Assembly: GCA_002733805.1 (NCBI GenBank)
Contig: NVXG01000029.1
Coordinates: forward strand, 55,499 to 119,498
DNA: 64,000 nt
Reading direction: 5' to 3'
Origin: Robiginitomaculum sp.
Lineage (GTDB): Bacteria > Pseudomonadota > Alphaproteobacteria > Caulobacterales > Maricaulaceae
The notes under the pieces are model-generated. The model was not told the DNA's origin. It did not search any database and worked only from the letters and a program-made list of their open reading frames with translations. Both the position numbers and the translations under genes were made by a program. Shown here one piece after another: positions 48,083-57,287 of the stretch. Position 1 is the first letter of the stretch, and each line of letters opens with the position of its first letter.

Positions 48083-48751
48083 TTATTCGTCTCCTCCGGT
48101 TGCTGCTGCGACAATCGGATCAATAATGGCGGAAAAATCGTCAATGGTTCCCATGTTTTTGGCCAGATCACCATTGATGATAAAGCTGGGTGTGCCTGCA
48201 ATGCCCCAGGTTTCTTGGGCATGAGTACCAATTTCCTGAATGCGGGTTACATTGTCTCGATCTGCCACACAGGCGTCAAACTGGTCCGGTGTAATGCCGA
48301 CCGTAGCCGACAGATCACGCAAGGCTTGGCCCGGATTGGCCGATGCGACCCAGAACCGTTGTTTGGCGAACAGCAGGTCGAGAACTGCGTAATAATTTTC
48401 TACTCCACCTTTGCAGCGGGCAATCGCTTCGCCACCTACGGCCAAGCGGGCTGGTGCGGTTGGAAACTGGCGAAACACAAAGCGCACTTTGCCGGTTTCG
48501 ATATATCTGGATTTTATTTCCTTAAATACTGTGCCGTGAAAGGTGGCGCAGTGTGGGCAGGTCAGCGACGCATATTCAATAATGGTTACCGGCGCATCCA
48601 CTTTCCCCAACGCATAATCATCAGCCCGTTCAATTGAAGAACGTCCCGTCGATTGTGTTTTTGAGCCACAGGCCGCAGCACCGGCTACCAGTAGCAGGGC
48701 GGCACTTACCAACATAATTCTTCGGTTCAACGTGTTCAAAATTCTCTCCAT
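48083..48751 (-). CDS. DsbA-like thioredoxin-fold lipoprotein
   Basis: A 222-residue periplasmic thiol oxidoreductase-like protein. The lipobox VAGAAAC gives Cys 28 as the probable lipid anchor. The active site is CPHC (residues 65-68) in EYASLTCPHCATFHGTVF. The cis-Pro loop is in WGIAGTPSFIING. This is the DsbA-like type conserved beside dciA and smc in alphaproteobacteria. It starts about 38 bp after dciA and its stop is 3 bp before smc. Confidence 0.9.
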   Translation of the reverse strand: MERILNTLNRRIMLVSAALLLVAGAAACGSKTQSTGRSSIERADDYALGKVDAPVTIIEYASLTCPHCATFHGTVFKEIKSRYIETGKVRFVFRQFPTAPARLAVGGEAIARCKGGVENYYAVLDLLFAKQRFWVASANPGQALRDLSATVGITPDQFDACVADRDNVTRIQEIGTHAQETWGIAGTPSFIINGDLAKNMGTIDDFSAIIDPIVAAATGGDE

Positions 48752-48789
48752 TTGCTTATAAATTCGCGATTCTTGCGCCAGTGCAAGGC

Positions 48790-49347
48790 TCAGCGGCGTA
48801 GTTGATCCCGTCCGATAACATACTGGCCCAATTCAAACAGGGCTGATTTTAAGGCTGGATCAGAAATATCGGCCAGTTGTGTGTTCAATGCTTCCAATTG
48901 TTCGGGCTGGCAATTGATTTTGTCAGGGCTTGGTTTGGGCGCTTGTTTCATCTCGCCAATTGGTCCTTGTATGGTGCGTAGGGAAGTCACGCGCCCGGAG
49001 CCAGCCACCAAATTAATCCGCTCCAGCAATTGAGCGGATTGGGCCTGGACCAGCATGGCCGCACCGCCTCTGGTTTTAATGGTCAGGATTTGCCCAGATT
49101 TGCCCGAGGTCAGCTTTTCCGGCGTGGACACGGGTGCCAGCCGTGGTCCGGCAATTTCGACCCAACGTAATTTTAGTTCGTGAACACCGGGGCCGAACTT
49201 TTTTCCCAACGGTCGCAATATCTGACGCAAGGCTTTGGTCGGCCGTGGCATGGCGCGCGCCCGGGGGCGAGCCGGGGTCAATAGCAACCGCGCGGCCTGT
49301 TCGGGGCTGAGTGGTTTCTGTCCATGCTGATCCGGTGGTTTTCTCAT
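48790..49347 (-). CDS. dciA: DciA-like (DUF721) replicative helicase loader
   Basis: DciA family proteins load or assist DnaB at the replication origin in bacteria lacking DnaC. The DUF721 core is in the central part (LRWVEIAGPRLAPVSTPEKL and ILTIKTRGGAAMLVQAQSAQ). An N-terminal Pro/Arg-rich segment and a C-terminal helix follow. The start is uncertain: ATG 49347 gives 185 residues, and ATGs at 49359 or 49389 would lengthen it. Gene order dciA-dsbA-like-smc supports the assignment. Confidence 0.85.
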   Translation of the reverse strand: MRKPPDQHGQKPLSPEQAARLLLTPARPRARAMPRPTKALRQILRPLGKKFGPGVHELKLRWVEIAGPRLAPVSTPEKLTSGKSGQILTIKTRGGAAMLVQAQSAQLLERINLVAGSGRVTSLRTIQGPIGEMKQAPKPSPDKINCQPEQLEALNTQLADISDPALKSALFELGQYVIGRDQLRR

Positions 49348-49423
49348 GCCAAAGATCATGGCGGAACCCGCGCAGAAGCGCAACGCCATAGAGCAATCCC
49401 AACATCAATTTAATGTAAAAAAT

Positions 49424-50932
49424 TCAGATCAAGGCTTGGCGAACGCGCGGCATGATCCTGCGGCTGACTGGGATTTTTGAGCCACTCTGCATGACCAGTT
49501 CTCCGGTGCCTGCCGGGTCGCGTGTTAGGGATTTTACCAAATTTGCATTGATCAAATGGGATCGGTGTACCCGCAAAAATGTAGAGGGAAGAATATCTTG
49601 CATCTCGGCCAGGCTGGCATCGTGCAAGTATGTACGGCCGTCGCCCATCATGATCTCGGTATAGCCGCCCGCGCCTTGGCAATGTTGTATTTGGTCAGTT
49701 GATATTTGTTGAATTTTCCCGGCACTACGGACTGAAATTTGGCAAGACTGGTTACGTTCTGCGGCTTGCTCCAACGCCAATTCCAATTGATCAGCCCGTG
49801 CTTTTTCTGCTTCGCGTTGCGCTGCCTCGCGGGCAAAGACCAATCCTTGCTCAACAAACAGGACGAGTAAGAAGGTTGCCACCAAATAGAAAAAAACCAC
49901 GTCCAAAAACAAATTGGGAAAGATAAACATTGCCGTTATGAAACTAAGTAGAGTCAAAAAATATACAAAGGCTCTTGGGCGGCGCTGGAAACTGAAAATG
50001 GTTACAACCACCAAGCTGGTTATCAATGGAATTAACATGGCCATTTTTGCCTTGCCATCAAATCCGGCAACCAAAATGACAGCCAGTCCGCAAAGAACAA
50101 CCGTGCCGGGCAAGACTAAAATCATGTATTTTCGAGCAAAGACATTCAGCACCTGAAAGCAAACGCTTAGTCCAAATCCACCCGAAAACAGCATAATCAA
50201 GATCAGACGTATATCGTGTATTGGATAGTCATATGCGACCAACCCGCGATAGACCTCAGCCAATAATTGTGCCGCTGCAAATATACAGATCAAGCTAAGG
50301 GTCCAATCGGCCCGGCGATTTAGTCCAACCAACCCCTTCATTCCGAAATAGATCGTGCCCAGCAGGAATAATCCCAATGTGAGTAGAGACGGCCAGTAAT
50401 GACGCAATATCGCATCGGTGATGTTTTGGGCCGTTCCAAAAGAAATGCTGTGGATTGGATATTGCAATTGCAAGGCCCCATGGTGGGAAGAAGCCAGAAA
50501 AATGACTTCATTGCTCCCGACCTTCAGGCTTGATTGCGCGGGATAAAAGCTCACGTCCATCTTTCCGGGAACTTCAGATGCGGCATCGATACCGGGTTGT
50601 CCATTTTGCCCGACAAACTGCCCGTTTACAAAGAACGCGCTGGACATTTTTGCTAAAACATAAAGTGCTTTTGGCTGGCCACCTGGTCCACTTGTTTGCT
50701 CCAGATATAGATTGGCTTTTACCCAGATCAGTTTGTTTTGTGGATCAATTTTATAAGCCGAAACCGCTTGGCAGTCCGGGCTGGAAAAATCCGGCGGGAC
50801 AAGTTCGCTGGATGAAGCCGGACAGACGGTAATTTGATCCATAACCATCGGGGCAATCGGCCCGGCTTGTGCGCTTTGAATCATCAATACAAAGACGAAG
50901 TGGACAAGTATTATTAAAAACGGCGTTTTCAT
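49424..50932 (-). CDS. Membrane LytTR-domain transcriptional regulator
   Basis: A 502-residue protein with a signal peptide, an extracytoplasmic beta-rich sensor-like region (about 25-170), about seven membrane helices (about 175-365), a short coiled coil (AREAAQREAEKARADQLELA) and a C-terminal LytTR DNA-binding domain (about 400-500). LytTR motifs are the segments GAGGYTEIMMGDGRTYLHDA, FLRVHRSHLINANLV and IPVSRRIMPRVRQAL. This is a one-component membrane sensor-regulator. It is divergent from the alpha/beta-hydrolase gene at 51073, and a two-repeat LytTR-like site lies between them. Confidence 0.88.
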   Translation of the reverse strand: MKTPFLIILVHFVFVLMIQSAQAGPIAPMVMDQITVCPASSSELVPPDFSSPDCQAVSAYKIDPQNKLIWVKANLYLEQTSGPGGQPKALYVLAKMSSAFFVNGQFVGQNGQPGIDAASEVPGKMDVSFYPAQSSLKVGSNEVIFLASSHHGALQLQYPIHSISFGTAQNITDAILRHYWPSLLTLGLFLLGTIYFGMKGLVGLNRRADWTLSLICIFAAAQLLAEVYRGLVAYDYPIHDIRLILIMLFSGGFGLSVCFQVLNVFARKYMILVLPGTVVLCGLAVILVAGFDGKAKMAMLIPLITSLVVVTIFSFQRRPRAFVYFLTLLSFITAMFIFPNLFLDVVFFYLVATFLLVLFVEQGLVFAREAAQREAEKARADQLELALEQAAERNQSCQISVRSAGKIQQISTDQIQHCQGAGGYTEIMMGDGRTYLHDASLAEMQDILPSTFLRVHRSHLINANLVKSLTRDPAGTGELVMQSGSKIPVSRRIMPRVRQALI

Positions 50933-50969
50933 ATCCTAGCCGTAGAACGAATTTTAACGACCGCAAAGA

Positions 50970-50999
50970 ACCGTTAACTGGAAAAACGCTGCCGTTCGT
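50970..50999. promoter_or_regulatory. Candidate LytTR-binding site in the divergent region
   Basis: ACCGTTAAC (50970-50978) and GCCGTTCGT (50991-50999) are imperfect 9-bp direct repeats separated by 12 bases, the layout known for LytTR-family operators ([TA][AC][CA]GTTN[AG][TG] repeated at one-turn spacing). Each matches the consensus except at one position. The site lies between the regulator gene and the divergent hydrolase gene. Confidence 0.5.
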
Positions 51000-51072
51000 T
51001 GGTTTACCGGATAGGTCGCCTGCCTGATCGCTTAGTGAAACTACATCATATTTCACGAACGGAGATCATTTG

Positions 51073-52527
51073 ATGAGAATACTACCTTTGATTTTATTGA
51101 CCAGCCTTGCAGCGTGTTCGACGCAAAGCTCGGTATCTGCACAGAACCATGTGGATGAAAAACCTATTATTTTTACCGCAAATTCCGGACAAAGCACCGA
51201 TGCCTTTGAAGGCTCGTTTGTTGTTCCAGAAAACCGGCTAAATCCACAAAGTCGCGATCTGACTTTGCGCTATGTACGATTTGCGGCCACCGGAACCCGA
51301 AAGGGTAATCCGATTGTCTATCTGGCCGGTGGGCCAGGTGGATCGGGCATTGCCACCGCAAAATATTGGCGGTTTCCTTTCTTTTTGGCGATGCGTGAAT
51401 TCGGTGACGTGATTGCATTGGATCAACGCGGAACCGGCGCATCCAACGATATGGAAACCTGCACTTCATCGCATATAGTCGACGGTACCCAACAAGTATC
51501 TGATGGCGAGTTCGCCAAAATTAACCAACGGGCACTGCAAGAATGTATGTCCATTTGGCAGGGCCAAAACATTGATTTGCGTGGATACACTACGGTGCAA
51601 AATGTTGGGGACCTAGAGGCTTTGCGGGTGCATTTAGGGGCCGATAAAATCAATCTGTGGGGTATTTCCTATGGATCGCATATGGCGTTGGCTGCCATAA
51701 AGCAAATCCCTGACAGTCTTGAGCGGATTGTCATTGCCAGTGCTGAAGGCCTGGACCAAACCATTAAGCAACCAGCTCGCACCGATGCATATTTTGGACG
51801 TTTGCAATTGGCGATCAATAGCCAGCCTGATGCCCAAGCCCAATTTCCAGATATTCGAGCCATGATGCACCGTGTGCATGCCAATCTGGATAAAGCGCCG
51901 CTTCGTATTCAGATCCCACAAAAAAATGGCGAAGCCGTGGGTTATGTATTGCAGCGTCGGGACATGCAGCAAATTGCCTCGGCGATGATCTCGGATCCAA
52001 GTCGTGCGGGTCAGTTATTGCAGATATATAGCCAACTTGATCAAGGAAATTGGGCACCAGTGGCGGGTCTTCTGCAACGGTTTTACACGCCGGGGGAGGG
52101 CGTTTCGTTCAGCCCGATGTCGGTGATGACGGATATTGCTTCCGGCATTGGTGCCGAGCGTCGGACAATGATTGAAAAGCAAGCGGAAACATCTTTGCTG
52201 GGCGTTTATCTGAATGACACGCTTGGGTTGGTCGACGTCGATCCATCTTATGACCTTGGTGATGGATTTCGGGAAAAACCGGTATCAGATGTGCCTTTGC
52301 TGTTACTCAGCGGCTCGCTGGATGGCCGAACTTATGTCGAAAGCCAGCACGAGGCGGTTTCCGGGTTGCATAATGCACAAAAGGTATTGGTGACCAATGC
52401 CGGGCACAATCTGTTCATGTTGTCGGCCACCGAAGTGCGCCCCGGTGTGCTGGATGCGATTTCAGACTTTATGCAGGGGCAAAATGTTGATGGGCGCGAG
52501 GTTGCGGTTGACCTGCCTGATTTCTGA
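51073..52527 (+). CDS. Secreted alpha/beta-hydrolase lipoprotein (tripeptidyl/prolyl aminopeptidase-like)
   Basis: A 484-residue lipoprotein (lipobox LAAC in LLTSLAACSTQ) with an alpha/beta-hydrolase fold. The oxyanion region is YLAGGPGGSG, the Asp-Gln motif DQRGTGAS fits the proline iminopeptidase/TAP-like class, the nucleophile Ser is in WGISYGSHMAL and the final His is in VTNAGHNLFML. It is probably a periplasmic or outer-membrane peptidase. ATG 51073 has GGAG. It is divergent from the LytTR regulator and may be its target. Confidence 0.88.
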   Translation: MRILPLILLTSLAACSTQSSVSAQNHVDEKPIIFTANSGQSTDAFEGSFVVPENRLNPQSRDLTLRYVRFAATGTRKGNPIVYLAGGPGGSGIATAKYWRFPFFLAMREFGDVIALDQRGTGASNDMETCTSSHIVDGTQQVSDGEFAKINQRALQECMSIWQGQNIDLRGYTTVQNVGDLEALRVHLGADKINLWGISYGSHMALAAIKQIPDSLERIVIASAEGLDQTIKQPARTDAYFGRLQLAINSQPDAQAQFPDIRAMMHRVHANLDKAPLRIQIPQKNGEAVGYVLQRRDMQQIASAMISDPSRAGQLLQIYSQLDQGNWAPVAGLLQRFYTPGEGVSFSPMSVMTDIASGIGAERRTMIEKQAETSLLGVYLNDTLGLVDVDPSYDLGDGFREKPVSDVPLLLLSGSLDGRTYVESQHEAVSGLHNAQKVLVTNAGHNLFMLSATEVRPGVLDAISDFMQGQNVDGREVAVDLPDF

Positions 52528-52617
52528 TTTTTTTAAGGTCCATCTACCTGTCCCGGCCTGACATATGGGTCGGGAGCGTGTTACATCTACGCCCGTAATA
52601 CCGAAGAGGGGGCAGGT

Positions 52618-53160
52618 ATGATAGAATATAGAGATGTTCTTAGGTTTTGGTTTGTGGAAAATGGACCGGCGCAATGGTATGCCAAAGACGATGAGTTTGA
52701 TGCCTCTATTCGAGAGCGGTTTTTTGAAACTCATCTGGCCGCTTGCCAAGGTGAGTTGTGGCCTTGGCGCGAGACTGCAAAAGGCCGCTTGGCCGAGATT
52801 TTGGTGCTCGATCAATTCTCGAGGAATTTGTACCGGGAGGATGCCAGAGCGTATTCCATGGATGGGATGGCATTGGTCTTGGCGCAAGAAGCCATTCTTC
52901 GGGGTCTGGACCAGCACATGAGCGTGCAGGAACGCTCGATTTTTTATCTACCATTCATGCATTCGGAATCATTGAAAATTCATGAGGAAGCCATGCGGAT
53001 ATTCGACGAGTTGGGCCTGCCTGATTCAATTGATTTTGAGAAAAAACACTATGATATCATCAAAGAATTTGGCAGGTACCCGCATAGAAACAAGGTGTTG
53101 GGACGAGACTCAACGCCGCAAGAAATTGCTTTTCTAACCCGTCAGGGGTCATCATTTTGA
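52618..53160 (+). CDS. DUF924-family protein
   Basis: A 180-residue helical protein of the DUF924 family. The start DVLRFWFVENGPAQWYAKDD, the motif GRLAEILVLDQFSRNLYRED, and the C-terminal HYDIIKEFGRYPHRNKVLGR are typical. Function is unknown for the family. It follows the hydrolase by 90 bp on the same strand and precedes mutY by 53 bp. Confidence 0.92.
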   Translation: MIEYRDVLRFWFVENGPAQWYAKDDEFDASIRERFFETHLAACQGELWPWRETAKGRLAEILVLDQFSRNLYREDARAYSMDGMALVLAQEAILRGLDQHMSVQERSIFYLPFMHSESLKIHEEAMRIFDELGLPDSIDFEKKHYDIIKEFGRYPHRNKVLGRDSTPQEIAFLTRQGSSF

Positions 53161-53213
53161 CCGATAAATCAATCCGGCTGCGGATAGCATGAGGCCATGA
53201 AAGCACACCGCAA

Positions 53214-54269
53214 ATGAACCGCCAACAGGTCACAAAACTGCGCCAAAGTTTACTCGACTGGTATGATGTGCAGGGCCGGGAATTGCCGTGGAGAATTCGC
53301 CCCGAAGACCGGGCTGTGGGTGTCATTGCGAATCCCTACCCGATATGGCTGTCAGAGATCATGTGCCAGCAAACCCGTATCCAAACCGTAATCCCGTACC
53401 ATGCAAAATTTATCGCACGCTGGCCGGATGTGCAGGCGCTGGCCGCCGCAAGTCAAGACGAGGTTTATGGGCAATGGGCCGGGCTTGGGTATTACGCCAG
53501 AGCCAGAAATTTACATAATTGCGCCCGGCAAATTGCCGCCGCCGGGCAATTCCCGGATCATGAACAGGGTTGGCTGGATCTACCCGGAATTGGCCCTTAT
53601 ACGGCGGCGGCCATGATGGCGATTTTGTACGATGTGCCGACCAATGTGGTCGATGGCAATGTAGAACGGGTTATGGCGCGGCTCTTTGCCGTTCAAAACC
53701 CTTTGCCCGGTGCCAAACCAGAGCTACGTAAGCTGGCGCACAGTTTGATCACGGACCAGCGGTCCGGGGACTATGCCCAAGCCATAATGGATTTGGGGGC
53801 GCTGGTTTGCACGCCAAAGTCTCCCAAATGCGGCACCTGTCCATGGATGAAGAGCTGTGCGGCGCACGAAAAGGGTAATCCCGGCCAGTTTCCGCTACGG
53901 ACGGCAAAGCCGCCAAGACCGGAGCGATTTGGAATGGTGTTTGTGCTGCAAAACGAAAACCAAATTCTGTTGCAAAAGCGACCCGAAAAAGGGCTGCTGG
54001 GTGGCATGAGCCAAGTACCGGGTACGCCATGGAATGACCGTATCTGGACAGTGGCCGAGGCACATGCCTTTGCCCCTTGTGCTGGAGATTGGCAAAAAAT
54101 GGGCGAGATTCGGCACGTCTTTACCCATTTTTCCTTGAATGTGCAGGTCATGCATTTGCAGGTTGGCGACCGATTAAATCCAAGTGATGGCTGGTGGGCG
54201 CAGATCGACCGATTGGGACAAGCTGCATTGCCCAGCCTCTACAAAAAAGTGCTTGGCCTGTGTCTTTAG
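53214..54269 (+). CDS. mutY: A/G-specific adenine glycosylase MutY
   Basis: Removes adenine mispaired with 8-oxoguanine. The catalytic Glu is residue 48 in IWLSEIMCQQTRIQTV. The helix-hairpin-helix is LPGIGPYTAAAMMAI and the second catalytic Asp is in VVDGNVERVMARLF. The 4Fe4S ligands are in CTPKSPKCGTCPWMKSC (spacing C-x6-C-x2-C-x5-C). A C-terminal NUDIX-like domain follows (from about residue 235). 351 residues. Its stop overlaps the convergent ABC permease by 4 bases. Confidence 0.96.
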   Translation: MNRQQVTKLRQSLLDWYDVQGRELPWRIRPEDRAVGVIANPYPIWLSEIMCQQTRIQTVIPYHAKFIARWPDVQALAAASQDEVYGQWAGLGYYARARNLHNCARQIAAAGQFPDHEQGWLDLPGIGPYTAAAMMAILYDVPTNVVDGNVERVMARLFAVQNPLPGAKPELRKLAHSLITDQRSGDYAQAIMDLGALVCTPKSPKCGTCPWMKSCAAHEKGNPGQFPLRTAKPPRPERFGMVFVLQNENQILLQKRPEKGLLGGMSQVPGTPWNDRIWTVAEAHAFAPCAGDWQKMGEIRHVFTHFSLNVQVMHLQVGDRLNPSDGWWAQIDRLGQAALPSLYKKVLGLCL

Positions 54270-55405
54270 TCCAACGTCTGTCGGTAGCGCATCAGGGCCA
54301 AAATACTCAACACCACCATCATCAGGCCAAGTGGCCAGATATCTGCCATCAGGTCACTGGTTTTGGCACCCTTTAGCATAATGCCGCGCATCAACCGCAT
54401 GAAATGAGTGGCCGGCAAACCTTCGCCAATGAATTGCGCCCAGCCCGGCATACCGCGAAACGGAAACATAAAGCCGGAGAGCAAAATCTGCGGCAGCAAC
54501 ATGAAAAAGGTCATCTGCATGGCTTGCAATTGCGAACTGGCCAAGGTGGAAAATACAAACCCAATAATCAAATTAACGATGATGTAGATGGTGGTCACCG
54601 CAAACAGTAGCAAATACGAACCGTTCATCGGCACCTCAAACACAAAAGCCGCCGCGACCAGAACCACTAGGGTTTGAATATAGCCAATCAACAGATAGGG
54701 CAGGATTTTACCCAACATGACCTCGATCGGGCGGGTTGGCATGGCCAGCAGGTTTTCCATGGTGCCGCGTTCGGTTTCGCGAGTCAGCGCCACCGCGGTC
54801 ATCAGGCTCATGGTCATGGCTAAAATAATACCCAGCAATCCCGGTACGATGTTGTAGGCGGTGGTCCCGGCCGGATTGTATCGCCGATGGACCACGACCT
54901 TGATCGGGGACGCTCTTGCTGCCCGGCTGGACAAGACCCCTTGCATTTCGCGGCGGATGGCCCCGTCGATCAGGTTTTGGATTGAGGCCAACGCGCCGGA
55001 CGCCGCGCTTGGGTCCGAAGCTTCGGCCAACACCAAGATCTGCGCCGGATGCCCCGCGCCGACATTGGCTGCCAGATTGCTTGGGATTTCGACGAGAAAA
55101 TTGATCTTGCCAGCCGCCATCAATTGCTCAGCCTCCTGATTGGATTCGGGGTGATAAATGATGTCCAGATAGGTCGAGTTTTCCAAGGCGCGTACTACGG
55201 ACCGTGAAATGGCGGAATGATCGCGATCCATCAAGGCAGTAGGCAAATGCCGGGGATCGGTATTGATGGCAAATCCGAACATCAACAATTGCATGACGGG
55301 CAGGGCAACCATCATCGCAAAGGTGGCGCGATCCCGGCGCATCTGGATAAACTCTTTGGCCAAAATAGCCATCAAGCGGTTGAAAGAAATGAAGGAGTTT
55401 TTCAT
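54266..55405 (-). CDS. ABC-2 type exporter permease
   Basis: The membrane subunit of an ABC exporter of the YhhJ/YbhR type. One N-terminal helix, a large periplasmic domain (about residues 50-170) and five helices near the C-terminus are seen. The family motif is GTMENLLAMPTRPIEVMLGK, then PQILLSGFMFPFRGMPGWAQ. 379 residues. It overlaps the ATPase gene by 4 bases. Only one permease is present, whereas the E. coli ybhFSR system has two. Confidence 0.93.
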   Translation of the reverse strand: MKNSFISFNRLMAILAKEFIQMRRDRATFAMMVALPVMQLLMFGFAINTDPRHLPTALMDRDHSAISRSVVRALENSTYLDIIYHPESNQEAEQLMAAGKINFLVEIPSNLAANVGAGHPAQILVLAEASDPSAASGALASIQNLIDGAIRREMQGVLSSRAARASPIKVVVHRRYNPAGTTAYNIVPGLLGIILAMTMSLMTAVALTRETERGTMENLLAMPTRPIEVMLGKILPYLLIGYIQTLVVLVAAAFVFEVPMNGSYLLLFAVTTIYIIVNLIIGFVFSTLASSQLQAMQMTFFMLLPQILLSGFMFPFRGMPGWAQFIGEGLPATHFMRLMRGIMLKGAKTSDLMADIWPLGLMMVVLSILALMRYRQTLD

Positions 55406-56358
55406 TCGAAATTGTCCTCAGCACCACTCATCAGGTGAATGAAGGCTTCTTCCAAGCCACTTTCTCGTTGTTGGGCCACCATGTTAGTTCCATCGGTCAG
55501 TTGCGCAACGCTGGCCGCCAAAGCGGCGCTGTCCCGGCCGCTGGCATGCAGGGCCGTACCAAACCGGGCGACTTGTTCAACGCCGGGCATGTTTTCAAGT
55601 TGCTTGGCCAGTTGTTTCAGCCCTTTTCCGGATATCCGCCAAGTAAACAGACCGACTCGTTCGGCAATTTCATCAGAGCGGCAATCGAGCAGTTTTTTGC
55701 CATAGGCAATATAGGTGATGTAATCGCACTGTACCGCTTCATCCATATAATGAGTGGAAACCAAGGTGGTGATGCCGCGATCTGATAGTTCATGGATGGT
55801 TTGCCAGAACTCACGTCGGGCTTTGGGGTCAACCCCGGCGGTGGGTTCGTCCAGCAATAACAAATCTGGATCGTGGATCATGCAAGCTGATAATGCCAAG
55901 CGTTGTTTCCAGCCGCCGGACAAAGACCCGGCCAATTGATTGGCCCGTTCTGAAAGCCCAAGCTCATTCAGGGTTTCCTTTACCCGTTTCCGGTGGTCCG
56001 GCACCTGAAACATTCGCGCCACAAAATCGAGGTTTTCGGCAATGGTCAGGTCTTCCCACAACGAAAACTTCTGGGTCATATAGCCCACTCTTTGCCGGAT
56101 TTGGGCGCTTTGCCGGCGCACATCATAACCCAGAACCCGGCCCTGTCCGGCATTGGCCACCAGCAGTCCGCAAACCATGCGGATGGTTGTGGTTTTGCCC
56201 GAACCATTTGGCCCCAAAAACCCGTAAATTGAACCCTTGGGAACGGTGAGATCAAATTGATCCACCACGGTTTTCGTACCATAAATTTTGGTCAGCCCAG
56301 TCACTTCAATCACCGCTGGTTCGGACAGATTTTCCGGCTTTGCAATCAAACTTACCAT
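55402..56358 (-). CDS. ABC exporter ATP-binding protein
   Basis: The ATPase of the exporter. Walker A is GPNGSGKTTT near residue 51, the signature is SGSLSGGWKQRLALSACMI, Walker B is DLLLLDEPTAGVDP, and the H-loop is TLVSTHYMDEAVQC. A C-terminal domain of about 90 residues follows the nucleotide-binding domain. It overlaps the membrane-fusion gene upstream and the permease downstream, so all are translated from one message. Confidence 0.95.
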   Translation of the reverse strand: MVSLIAKPENLSEPAVIEVTGLTKIYGTKTVVDQFDLTVPKGSIYGFLGPNGSGKTTTIRMVCGLLVANAGQGRVLGYDVRRQSAQIRQRVGYMTQKFSLWEDLTIAENLDFVARMFQVPDHRKRVKETLNELGLSERANQLAGSLSGGWKQRLALSACMIHDPDLLLLDEPTAGVDPKARREFWQTIHELSDRGITTLVSTHYMDEAVQCDYITYIAYGKKLLDCRSDEIAERVGLFTWRISGKGLKQLAKQLENMPGVEQVARFGTALHASGRDSAALAASVAQLTDGTNMVAQQRESGLEEAFIHLMSGAEDNFE

Positions 56359-57287
56359 GTGATTTTAACCGGCTGCCCAATTCGAAATTGCTCGGGCGTA
56401 TCTGGCGTAACTTCGACCATCCAGACCAATTTGGCCCGCTCTTGCTGGGTGAAGATGACTGGTGGTGTAAATTCCGATTGTCCGGCAATAAAGCTGACTT
56501 TGCCGCGCAAACCTGCGGCGCATCCATCGCAGGTCAAATTGACTTCCAGCCCGGCTTTTATTTTCTGCAATTCGGGTTCAGGGATAAACCACCGAACGCG
56601 CGTCTGGTCTGGGTACAGCAATGCCAAAACCGGACTGGTCGGGCCAGCCAACTCCCCGGTCTGGCGGTACAGGATTTCCACTTTTGCCGACCGCAATGCT
56701 TTGATCTGGTATTGATCAAGATCAAAGGCAGTTTGTTCCACTTGGGCCTGCATTTGGCTCGCGCTGGCTTTGGCTGCGACAATCTGATCGGCGCGGGCCG
56801 GTTGCTTGAGCAAGGAAAGCCTGGCCTTGGCCTCCTCAACACCGGCAAGGGCCGCATCACGGCTTGCCGTGTCACTATCCAGACGGGCTGTAGGGGCCAA
56901 TTTTTGCTGCACAAGCGTTTCGCTTCGGTGCAGGGATTCGTTGGCCAAGACGAGATTGGCTTTTCTTTGGACCAGTATTTGTTCTGCGGCACGAATTTCG
57001 GCGGGGCGACCGGCTTTTTGCAAGTCGGCTAATCTGGCTCGTGCCGCATCAGAACTGGATCGGGCGCTGGCCAGCGCCGCTTCGGCCCGGATCGGGTCAA
57101 TACTGAACAAAAGCTGGTCTTTTGTTACCTGCTGCCCTTCGCGCACTGACAAATTAGTAATGCGGCCGGATGGAATGGGGGCGATATGGGCCAAGCGGGC
57201 CTCGACATAGCCGTAATGGATGCCCGGTACTTCCGGGTCTTGGCACCCGGCAACCAAGATGAGGACGGTGAGGTTAAGCAGTTTCAT
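56352..57287 (-). CDS. Membrane fusion lipoprotein (HlyD/YbhG-like)
   Basis: The periplasmic adaptor of the exporter. The lipobox is LVAGC (Cys 15). The first lipoyl half is IPSGRITNLSVREGQQVTKD. A long coiled-coil hairpin (residues about 65-190) with Gln/Ala/Lys-rich helices is followed by beta-barrel domains (VRWFIPEPELQKIKAGLEVN). 311 residues, overlapping the ATPase gene by 7 bases and the TetR gene by 4. No outer-membrane channel gene is in the window. Confidence 0.93.
   Translation of the reverse strand: MKLLNLTVLILVAGCQDPEVPGIHYGYVEARLAHIAPIPSGRITNLSVREGQQVTKDQLLFSIDPIRAEAALASARSSSDAARARLADLQKAGRPAEIRAAEQILVQRKANLVLANESLHRSETLVQQKLAPTARLDSDTASRDAALAGVEEAKARLSLLKQPARADQIVAAKASASQMQAQVEQTAFDLDQYQIKALRSAKVEILYRQTGELAGPTSPVLALLYPDQTRVRWFIPEPELQKIKAGLEVNLTCDGCAAGLRGKVSFIAGQSEFTPPVIFTQQERAKLVWMVEVTPDTPEQFRIGQPVKITW

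Noticed and set aside
47798..48637. 279-codon plus-strand frame antisense to the DsbA-like gene and smc start
   Set aside because: Both minus-strand genes have catalytic motifs and correct starts; this frame has none.
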